Assembly: GCA_046565595.1 (NCBI GenBank) | Contig: JBKHYG010000087.1 | Span: forward strand, 1 to 7,766 | Length of the DNA: 7,766 nucleotides | Source of the DNA: JBKHYG01 sp046565595 | GTDB taxonomy: Bacteria > Actinomycetota > AC-67 | Direction of reading: 5' to 3' | Part shown: positions 1 to 5,029 of the stretch, piece after piece | Position numbering within the stretch: position 1 is the stretch's first letter | Layout: every line of letters starts with the position of its first letter | Notes under the pieces: model-generated | The model's database searches: none | Told to the model about the DNA's origin: nothing | What the model saw: only the letters and a program-made list of their open reading frames with translations | Program-made: the position numbers and the translations under genes

Positions 1-428
1 GCGTCGGGAGCCTCGGCGGCGACGGCGAGGGCTATCGCGCCGGTGCCCGTGCCGACATCGACGACGGTGGGACGATGCTCTCGCACGCATCGTTCGCGCG
101 TGAGAGAGATCGCGCGCTCTGCGACGAGCTCGGTCTCCGGGCGAGGAACCAGCGCCCCCGGACCCACCGAGAGCGTCAGGCCACGGAACCGTTGCGTGCC
201 GATGATGTAAGCCAGCGGCTCCCGCCGTTCCCTGCGTGCAAGCATCTCATCCAGGCGCGCCGACTGATCGATCGAGAGGGCATCGTCGCGATGCGATACG
301 AGCGTCGACCGCGGCAACCCCAGCACTTCGCAGAGGAGCCACTCGGCATCTACCCGCGGACTCGGAACGCCAGCTCGTTCGAGGCGACCGGTCGCCTCGG
401 CCAGGACATCCGAAACCAACCCGATCAT
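1..428 (-). CDS. prmC: PrmC/HemK, release-factor glutamine N5-methyltransferase (N-terminal half; runs off the left edge)
   Basis: SAM-dependent methyltransferase that methylates the glutamine of the GGQ motif in release factors, which improves termination. Translating the minus strand from the ATG at 428-426 gives 142 codons plus two bases without a stop, against a usual family length of about 280 residues, so roughly half is visible. The start reads MIGLVSDVLAEATGRLERAG, the helical N-terminal substrate-binding domain. Next come EPLAYIIGTQRFRG and VPRPETE (family-typical), then VVDVGTGTGAIALA, the glycine-rich SAM motif I. The catalytic NPPY motif would lie beyond the edge. The start codon shares its A with the TGA of prfA (TGATG), so translation is probably coupled to that of its own substrate, RF1. 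A CAGGG stretch upstream in prfA is a modest ribosome-binding site. A perfect palindrome lies at 380-399 within codons 10-17. Identification is firm. Confidence 0.95.
   Translation of the reverse strand, partial: MIGLVSDVLAEATGRLERAGVPSPRVDAEWLLCEVLGLPRSTLVSHRDDALSIDQSARLDEMLARRERREPLAYIIGTQRFRGLTLSVGPGALVPRPETELVAERAISLTRERCVREHRPTVVDVGTGTGAIALAVAAEAPD
380..399. repeat. Perfect 20-bp palindrome inside prmC
   Basis: Arms CGAGGCGACC and GGTCGCCTCG with no spacer, covering codons 10-17 of prmC, about 30 bases after its start. In RNA it would form an 8-bp GC-rich stem with a CCGG loop. As DNA it could be a dimer-binding site. It encodes ordinary PrmC residues (EATGRL), so chance plus codon choice remains possible. 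Confidence 0.6.
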
Positions 429-1504
429 CAGCCCTGCGCCAACGCTTCGGTTCGTTCGGCCATCGACATGGCCTCTACCAACTCATCCAGATCGCCGGTG
501 AGGACCTCGGTCAGGCGATACAGGGTCAGACCGATCCGATGATCGGTCACGCGGTTCTCCTTGAAGTTGTAGGTGCGGATCTTCTCGCTTCGGTCCCCGC
601 TTCCGACCTGCCCGCGCCTCTCTGACGCCTGCGCCTCCTGCTGTTCGCGGACCGCGCGCTCATACAGGCGGGCGCGCAGGATCCTCATCGCCCGTTCGCG
701 GTTCTGAAGCTGGCTGCGTTCCTCTTGGCAGGCGACGACCTCGCCGGTGGGCCGGTGAGTGATCCTTACGGCCGAGTCGGTGGTGTTGACGCTCTGTCCG
801 CCCGGGCCGCTGGATCTGTAGACATCCACATCCAGATCGCTCGGATCGATCTCGACCTCGACCTGATCGGCTTCGGGCATGACCGCCACCGTGGCGGTCG
901 AGGTGTGGATGCGCCCCTGGCTCTCGGTGGCTGGGATGCGTTGGACGCGGTGTACGCCGCTCTCGAACTTGAAGCGACTGAAGGCCGCCTTGCCGCGGAC
1001 CTCGAAGGTGATCTCTTTGAAGCCGCCGTGTGGCCCCGGTTGAGCGGTCAGGATCGCCGTCTTGAAGCGTTTGGTCTCGGCGTACCGTTGATACATCTCG
1101 AACAGATCGCCGGCGAACAACGCCGCCTCGTCTCCGCCCGCGGCAGCGCGGATCTCGATGATCACATCCCTCGCGTCCCTCGGATCCTTGGGCGCGAGTT
1201 GCTCACGCAGCGCCGTCTCGAGATCCGACATGGCCCTCTCGGATGCTTCGAGTTCTTCACGCATCGTCGCAGCGTCGTCTCCCGAGAGGCCTTCGAGCAT
1301 CTCGCGCGCAGCCTGCGCGTCGCCCGAAGCCTGCTGATGAGAGTTGAAGGTGTCCACGATCGGTCGCAGATCAGCGAGTTCGCGTCCGAGATCGCGCAGC
1401 CTGGACGGGTCGCGCGCGACATCCGGGTCGGCCAACGCGGCCTCGATCTCGGATGCGCGTGCGACGACCTCCCGCAGGCGCGCGGTCAAGCGTTCATCGA
1501 GCAT
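428..1504 (-). CDS. prfA: Peptide chain release factor 1 (RF1)
   Basis: Recognises UAA and UAG stop codons in the ribosomal A site and triggers peptidyl-tRNA hydrolysis. The 358-residue length is normal for RF1. Residues 1-110 form the charged helical N-terminal domain, and IRAAAGGDEAALFA begins the core near residue 118. The stop-codon reading tripeptide is PAT at 191-193 (within RVQRIPATESQGRIHTS), which marks RF1 rather than RF2 (SPF). The catalytic GGQ is at 235-237 in RSSGPGGQSVNTTDSAVRITH, whose Gln237 is the expected PrmC target. The start is an ATG 14 bp after the DUF1385 stop. I see no convincing Shine-Dalgarno sequence in that gap, so initiation may depend on translation of the upstream gene. 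The stop overlaps the prmC start by one base. There are no internal frameshifts or missing motifs. Confidence 0.98.
   Translation of the reverse strand: MLDERLTARLREVVARASEIEAALADPDVARDPSRLRDLGRELADLRPIVDTFNSHQQASGDAQAAREMLEGLSGDDAATMREELEASERAMSDLETALREQLAPKDPRDARDVIIEIRAAAGGDEAALFAGDLFEMYQRYAETKRFKTAILTAQPGPHGGFKEITFEVRGKAAFSRFKFESGVHRVQRIPATESQGRIHTSTATVAVMPEADQVEVEIDPSDLDVDVYRSSGPGGQSVNTTDSAVRITHRPTGEVVACQEERSQLQNRERAMRILRARLYERAVREQQEAQASERRGQVGSGDRSEKIRTYNFKENRVTDHRIGLTLYRLTEVLTGDLDELVEAMSMAERTEALAQG
529..548. repeat. Inverted repeat near the 3' end of prfA (8-bp arms, 4-bp loop)
   Basis: GACCGATC and GATCGGTC around a 4-base loop, within codons for TDHRIGL of RF1, about 100 bases before the prmC start. 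It would form a stable hairpin in the message. Repeats of this size are expected about once by chance in a window this long. Confidence 0.4.
881..899. repeat. Inverted repeat inside prfA (9-bp arms, 1-bp spacer)
   Basis: GACCGCCAC and GTGGCGGTC around one base, lying in the codons for TATVAV just after the RF1 stop-codon recognition segment. In RNA it would give an 8-bp stem with a 3-base loop. The protein motif is conserved, so part of the symmetry follows from the amino acids encoded. Confidence 0.5.
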
Positions 1505-1518
1505 CGGTTGGGCCGAGA

Positions 1519-2454
1519 CTAGCCCGCCTGTTCGCCCTCGATAACGGGCGATCCATAGTTCGGAACCATGGAGCGTTCCTCCATCGGCAACAACTGCTCG
1601 AAGGAGCGCACCGCAACCTCGACCATCTCTGCCCTAGGTGTCCTGGTGGTGATCTTCTGGAGCCAGATCCCGGGCTTCATCAGGGCGCTCACCCACCACC
1701 TATCACCTTTGCTGGCCCCGAGCCGTAGGAACTCGTAGCTGATCCCAGCGATGATGAAGATCCCGACGACGCGTTCGGTGATCTGCAGCCATACCGCTGG
1801 TCGGCCGAGCAGCGAGTAGAAGACGATGGTCAGCAGCATCGTGATGATCAGGAAGTTCGTTCCGCAGCGAACATGCTCGGTCGGGTACTTCATCACCGCG
1901 TCCGGTGTGAGGCGTGGCTCGCGGTTCTCGTAGGCGTGGATGGTCTGATGCTCGGCGGCGTGGTACTGGAAGACCCGCCTGATCTCGCCGAACAGGGATA
2001 TCGCAAGCAGGTAGCCGACGAAGATCAACAGGCGGATGATCGCCTCCTTGATCGCGGCCCCCGAAGACGACTGAGACGGCCCCTGCTTCAAGATGTTGGA
2101 AAGGACATTCGGCAGCACGATGAAGATGCCGATGAACATCGTGACGCTGAGCGCGATGGTGCCGCCCATCTGCTTGCGGTTCAAACGCTGCTCTTCTTCC
2201 ATCGACTGCGAAGCAGCGATGGACATCGCGCGCATGCCGATGTTCAAGGCATCAGCCATCACGCTTATGCCCCGCAGGAACGGCCGCCGGAAGATCGGTC
2301 TGCGATCAGCCAGCGAGCGAACCGGATGTTTCTCGACCCAGATCCCACCGTCGGGCCGACGCACGGCTACGGCCCAGAACTCGGGGCCGCGCATCATCAC
2401 GCCTTCGAGGACCGCCTGCCCGCCGTAAGCGGGCGGAGGTGGCTCCTCGGTCAC
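1519..2454 (-). CDS. DUF1385 family integral membrane protein of unknown function
   Basis: A 311-residue protein of the DUF1385 family (B. subtilis YqhQ-like); the biochemical role is not established. The family signature GGQAVLEGVMMRG is at 11-23. Hydrophobic segments at about 99-120, 138-156, 198-217 and 228-243 suggest four membrane helices. A polar loop after helix 2 carries YHAAEHQTIHAYE (164-176), rich in His and Glu, and RCGTNF (196-201). These conserved residues are why the family has been guessed to bind metal, but I cannot show that here. The start is a GTG only 2 bp after the rpmE stop, with the AAGAAGAAG end of rpmE serving as a weak ribosome-binding region; the signature motif begins soon after, which supports this start. 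It sits between a ribosomal protein gene and prfA in a cluster otherwise devoted to transcription and translation. The family call is firm; the function is open. Confidence 0.93.
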   Translation of the reverse strand: MTEEPPPPAYGGQAVLEGVMMRGPEFWAVAVRRPDGGIWVEKHPVRSLADRRPIFRRPFLRGISVMADALNIGMRAMSIAASQSMEEEQRLNRKQMGGTIALSVTMFIGIFIVLPNVLSNILKQGPSQSSSGAAIKEAIIRLLIFVGYLLAISLFGEIRRVFQYHAAEHQTIHAYENREPRLTPDAVMKYPTEHVRCGTNFLIITMLLTIVFYSLLGRPAVWLQITERVVGIFIIAGISYEFLRLGASKGDRWWVSALMKPGIWLQKITTRTPRAEMVEVAVRSFEQLLPMEERSMVPNYGSPVIEGEQAG

Positions 2455-2456
2455 GG

Positions 2457-2663
2457 TCAGGGCTTCTTCTTGGCGTACCTACGCTGGAAGCGCTCGACCC
2501 GCCCACCGGAATCCAGCAGCTTCTGCTTGCCGGTGAAGAACGGATGGCACTGCGAGCACAGCTCGACATGGATCTCCGAGCGGGTCGACCTGGTCTGGAA
2601 CGAGTTACCGCAGGTGCAGGTGACGGTGCACTCGGTGTACTCGGGATGGATCTCTGCCTTCAT
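2457..2663 (-). CDS. rpmE: 50S ribosomal protein L31, zinc-binding (C+) type
   Basis: Small protein of the large ribosomal subunit that contributes to the intersubunit bridge. It has 68 residues, the usual size, and matches the family throughout: MKAEIHPEY at the start, then CHPFFTGKQ and GGRVERF. Four cysteines at 16, 18, 36 and 39 (CxC ... CxxC) form the zinc ribbon, so this is the zinc-dependent C+ paralogue and not the cysteine-free form induced under zinc limitation. It begins with ATG 15 bp after the rho stop, behind a strong GGAGGG ribosome-binding site, and ends 2 bp before the DUF1385 gene. The rho-rpmE pairing is common in Gram-positive bacteria. No anomalies. Confidence 0.98.
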   Translation of the reverse strand: MKAEIHPEYTECTVTCTCGNSFQTRSTRSEIHVELCSQCHPFFTGKQKLLDSGGRVERFQRRYAKKKP

Positions 2664-2667
2664 GTTT

Positions 2668-2673
2668 CCCTCC
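2668..2673 (-). promoter_or_regulatory. Ribosome-binding site of rpmE
   Basis: GGAGGG on the minus strand, separated by four bases from the ATG of rpmE. It is the strongest Shine-Dalgarno match in the window, fitting the high output needed of a ribosomal protein within a polycistronic message. It fills much of the 15-bp gap after rho. Confidence 0.8.
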
Positions 2674-2678
2674 GGGAC

Positions 2679-4313
2679 TCAGTCCACATTCTTCATCTTG
2701 CTGATCTCGATCAGCAACTGGGCGTTGTTCTCGGTTGACATCATCTTGTCCCGCAGCAGTTCCATCCCCTGGCGAGGCTCGAGGGCACTCAGCAGACGGC
2801 GCCAACGCCAGACCAATGGCAACTCTTCCTGGGAGTAGAGCAACTCTTCCTTGCGGGTAGATGATGCTTCGATGTTGATGGCTGGGTAGATCCGTTTCTC
2901 CGCGAGGCTGCGGTCGAGACGGATCTCGGAGTTACCCGTCCCCTTGAACTCTTCGAAGATGACCTCGTCCATCTTGGACCCGGTCTCGATGAGGGCGCTG
3001 GCGATGATCGTCAGCGAGCCGCCCTCCTCGATGTTTCGAGCCGCACCGAAGAACCGCTTCGGTGGGTACAGCGCCCCGGAGTCGACACCACCAGACAGGA
3101 TGCGCCCGCTGGCCGGCGCGGCCAGGTTGTAGGCGCGAGCCAAGCGGGTGATCGAATCGAGCAGGATCACGACATCACGCCCCTGCTCGACGAGTCGCTG
3201 CGCTCGGGCTAGGACGAGCTCGGACACCTGGGTGTGGTCATCGGCGGGACGGTCGAAGGTAGAGAACACGACCTCGTTGGCCTTCACGGTCCGCTGCCAG
3301 TCGGTGACCTCTTCGGGACGCTCATCTACCAGCAGGACGATGATGTGAGCCGACGGGTCGTTGGCGGCGATCCCGTTCGCGATCTGCTTCAGCACCGTCG
3401 TCTTGCCAGCCTTCGGAGGCGAAACGATCAGTGCGCGCTGACCCTTGCCCTGCGGCGCGATCAGGTCAACGACCCGTTCGGTGATCGCCCTCGGACCCCA
3501 CTCGAGCCGGAAACGCTCGGTGGGGAACAGAGGCGTCAGATCCTTGAAGTCGGGGCGACGCCTGGCCATGTCGGTGTCCTGGCCGCCGATCTGCTCGATC
3601 TTCAGGACCGCGTTGTACTTCTCGCCCTCGCGAGCGAAACGCACCCAAGCGGCGACCTCGTCGCCGCGGCGCAGCCCCATCCGCCGGATGATCTGCTGGG
3701 GAACATACCCATCGCGGCCGGTCTGCAAGTAAGAGCCGATGCGAACGAAGCCATATCCATCGGGCATGACCTCGAGGATCCCGGTGAGCAGCTCCGCCCC
3801 TTCGGCCTTGAGTTCCTCGCTGCTCCATTCCCGATCGCCGACCTGCGGCAGCCTTCCGCCGCCACCACCGCCACCGCCGCCGCCGCGGCCCTTCTTGCGG
3901 TTGCGCCGACGCTCTCGGCGTTGCTGGTCTCGGTTGTTCCCGCCGCCACCGCCGCCCCCTCGACGCTCACGCTGATCGTTGCGGTAGTCGTTACGACGGT
4001 CCTGCCCGCCGCGATCCTGCTGCGCAGCGCGGTCCCCGCGCTGCTCGTCATGGGATCGACCGCGTTGACCTCCCTCGTCTTGGCGGTCGCTCCGCTTGGG
4101 CTCTGCCGAGCGCTCGGCGGTCTTCTCGGCTCGCTCTCCGCTGGGCTTGGCGGGCCTGGTCTTTGCCGCGCCATTCGACGAACCTCGATCGACGATCGCC
4201 GCGATCAGATCCGCCTTCTTGACGCCCTTGGTCCTGCTGACCCCGCGATCGGCTGCGATCTTCTGCAGCTCGGCGACGGTCTTGGACTTGAGTTCTTCAG
4301 TGGTTGCCAACAT
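2679..4313 (-). CDS. rho: Transcription termination factor Rho with a long Arg/Gly-rich N-terminal insertion
   Basis: Hexameric RNA-dependent ATPase/translocase that ends transcription. At 544 residues it is about 125 longer than E. coli Rho (419). Residues 5-43 (EELKSKTVAEL...KKADLIAAI) are the helical Rho_N domain. Residues about 48-158 form a low-complexity, charged insertion rich in Arg, Asp, Gln, Asn and Gly, with Gly runs at 119-125 and 144-153. The RNA-binding cold-shock-like domain follows (GILEVMPDGYGFVRI, 178-192). The ATPase core has Walker A PPKAGKTT at 299-306, DERPEEVTD at 330-338 with the presumed catalytic glutamate, Walker B VVILLDSITR at 381-390, and the family block GGVDSGALYPPKRFFGAARN at 408-427. 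The ATG start follows an AGGAG site and leads directly into Rho_N. Such insertions are typical of actinobacterial Rho and extend RNA contacts. Identification is certain; the role of this particular insertion is inferred. Confidence 0.99.
   Translation of the reverse strand: MLATTEELKSKTVAELQKIAADRGVSRTKGVKKADLIAAIVDRGSSNGAAKTRPAKPSGERAEKTAERSAEPKRSDRQDEGGQRGRSHDEQRGDRAAQQDRGGQDRRNDYRNDQRERRGGGGGGGNNRDQQRRERRRNRKKGRGGGGGGGGGGRLPQVGDREWSSEELKAEGAELLTGILEVMPDGYGFVRIGSYLQTGRDGYVPQQIIRRMGLRRGDEVAAWVRFAREGEKYNAVLKIEQIGGQDTDMARRRPDFKDLTPLFPTERFRLEWGPRAITERVVDLIAPQGKGQRALIVSPPKAGKTTVLKQIANGIAANDPSAHIIVLLVDERPEEVTDWQRTVKANEVVFSTFDRPADDHTQVSELVLARAQRLVEQGRDVVILLDSITRLARAYNLAAPASGRILSGGVDSGALYPPKRFFGAARNIEEGGSLTIIASALIETGSKMDEVIFEEFKGTGNSEIRLDRSLAEKRIYPAINIEASSTRKEELLYSQEELPLVWRWRRLLSALEPRQGMELLRDKMMSTENNAQLLIEISKMKNVD
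3855..3884 (-). repeat. Gly-codon (GGN) tract in the Rho insertion
   Basis: Ten consecutive glycine codons (Rho residues 144-153), mainly GGC and GGT, directly after an Arg/Lys cluster. A second tract of seven glycine codons lies at 3939-3959 (residues 119-125). The near-identical triplets make this a candidate for length change by replication slippage without frameshift. Confidence 0.85.
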
Positions 4314-4316
4314 GTG

Positions 4317-4321
4317 CTCCT
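4317..4321 (-). promoter_or_regulatory. Ribosome-binding site of rho
   Basis: AGGAG on the minus strand, three bases before the ATG of rho, a rather short spacing. It directly abuts the inverted repeat at 4322-4334, so a hairpin there would flank the ribosome-binding site. It supports the ATG at 4313 as the rho start. Confidence 0.7.
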
Positions 4322-4334
4322 ACTCGTGACGAGT
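4322..4334 (-). repeat. Short inverted repeat filling the transaldolase-rho gap
   Basis: Read on the minus strand, ACTCGT-C-ACGAGT: two perfect 6-base arms around one base, which as RNA would give a 5-bp stem with a 3-base loop. It begins right after the transaldolase TGA (4337-4335) and ends right before the rho Shine-Dalgarno sequence, so it occupies exactly the untranslated spacer. There is no U-run, so it is not an intrinsic terminator. A regulatory role is only a suggestion. Confidence 0.45.
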
Positions 4335-4994
4335 TCAACCCTCGTCGAGGCTCTGGCCGGCCTTCGCCCAATCCTCAGCGAACCGTTCCAGACCGATGTC
4401 GGTCAGCGGATGCTTGATCAGGGCTCGGAACACCGATGACGGCATCGTCGCAACATCTGCGCCGATACGAGCGGAGTCAGCCACATGTTGAGGAGATCTG
4501 AGGCTCGCAGCCAGGACCTTGGTTGGATAACCCTGGGTTCGGAAGACCTCGACGATCTCGGCCAACAGGCCAACGCCATCGTTGCCGGTGTCGTCCACGC
4601 GACCGAGGAAGGGGCTCACATAGGTGGCGTTCGCTCGGGCGGCGAGGACCGCCTGCGTCACCGAGAAGCATAGCGTCATGTTCGTCTGGATGCCCTCAAG
4701 GGCTAGTTGAGAGGCCGCTGACAAGCCAGGAGGCGTCAGAGGGAGCTTCACGACCAGGTTCTCCGCGAGCCCTGCGAGGTCTCGGCCCTGCTCCAGCATC
4801 CCCTCTGTGTCCGTGGCCACGACCTCGCCGCAGACCGGACCGGCCACCTCGGCGCAGATCTCTTTCAGCCGCTGGCGGATCGGTACACCTTGCTGGGCGG
4901 CAAGAGACGGGTTGGTGGTCACGCCAGAGAGCACACCCCAAGCGTTGATCTCTCGGATCTCTTCGATATCGGCTGTGTCTAACCAGAGTTCCAT
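4335..4994 (-). CDS. tal: Transaldolase, short TalC/MipB-type
   Basis: Transfers a dihydroxyacetone unit between sugar phosphates in the non-oxidative pentose phosphate pathway. The 219 residues fit the short class that also contains fructose-6-phosphate aldolase (FSA). MELWLDTADIEEI with Asp6 opens the barrel, and GVTTNPSL (24-31) is the family signature. The Schiff-base lysine is Lys83 in VVKLP, and KVLAAS at 159-164 lies on a late strand. Two positions separate the activities: Glu57 (GEVVAT; Gln in FSA) and Phe129 (SPFLGR; Tyr in FSA). Both match true transaldolases, so I favour transaldolase over aldolase. An AAGGAG site lies six bases before the ATG. It sits between the kinase gene (35-bp gap) and rho (21-bp gap). 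In B. subtilis a transaldolase gene also lies a little upstream of rho, so this neighbourhood is probably old. Family firm; activity likely. Confidence 0.93.
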   Translation of the reverse strand: MELWLDTADIEEIREINAWGVLSGVTTNPSLAAQQGVPIRQRLKEICAEVAGPVCGEVVATDTEGMLEQGRDLAGLAENLVVKLPLTPPGLSAASQLALEGIQTNMTLCFSVTQAVLAARANATYVSPFLGRVDDTGNDGVGLLAEIVEVFRTQGYPTKVLAASLRSPQHVADSARIGADVATMPSSVFRALIKHPLTDIGLERFAEDWAKAGQSLDEG

Positions 4995-5000
4995 GAGGGA

Positions 5001-5006
5001 CTCCTT
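5001..5006 (-). promoter_or_regulatory. Ribosome-binding site of the transaldolase gene
   Basis: AAGGAG on the minus strand, six bases before the ATG at 4994, an optimal spacing. It fixes the start of the transaldolase gene and follows directly on the imperfect inverted repeat at 5007-5029. Confidence 0.75.
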
Positions 5007-5029
5007 CGCAGGATTTCTTCGGATCTGCG
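5007..5029 (-). repeat. Imperfect inverted repeat between the kinase and transaldolase genes
   Basis: On the minus strand CGCA-GAT and ATC-(C)-TGCG can pair as a 7-bp stem with one bulged base and an 8-base loop. It starts immediately after the kinase stop codon and ends immediately before the transaldolase Shine-Dalgarno sequence. No U-run follows, so it is not an intrinsic terminator. Its placement mirrors the repeat in front of rho. It could be a processing or translation-tuning hairpin, or chance. Confidence 0.3.

Noticed and set aside
725..1522. Plus-strand open frame opposite prfA
   Set aside because: Antisense to RF1 with its PAT and GGQ motifs; no recognisable domain or ribosome-binding site.
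2418..2434. 6-bp-arm inverted repeat near the start of the DUF1385 gene
   Set aside because: Explained by Pro (CCG/CCC) codons followed by Gly (GGC/GGG) codons in the conserved PPPAYGGQ segment.
2667..2677. TCCC-GGA-GGGA hairpin that could hide the rpmE ribosome-binding site (L31 autoregulation)
   Set aside because: The stem has only 4 bp and any GGAGGG next to a CCC will form it; too weak to call a regulatory element.
1873..2838. Plus-strand open frame spanning parts of DUF1385, rpmE and rho
   Set aside because: It runs antisense across three well-supported genes and their junctions; composition is that of a shadow frame.
3602..4174. Alternative minus-strand frame within rho (about 190 codons)
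   Set aside because: Out-of-frame shadow of the low-complexity region of rho; Ala/Ser/Arg composition follows from GGN and CGN codons.
3234..4439. Long open frame on the plus strand opposite rho (about 401 codons)
   Set aside because: It is antisense to an unambiguous Rho reading frame, has Ala/Leu/Pro-rich composition that mirrors the Gly/Arg codons, crosses the rho start, and shows no family motif. Long antisense frames are common in GC-rich genes.
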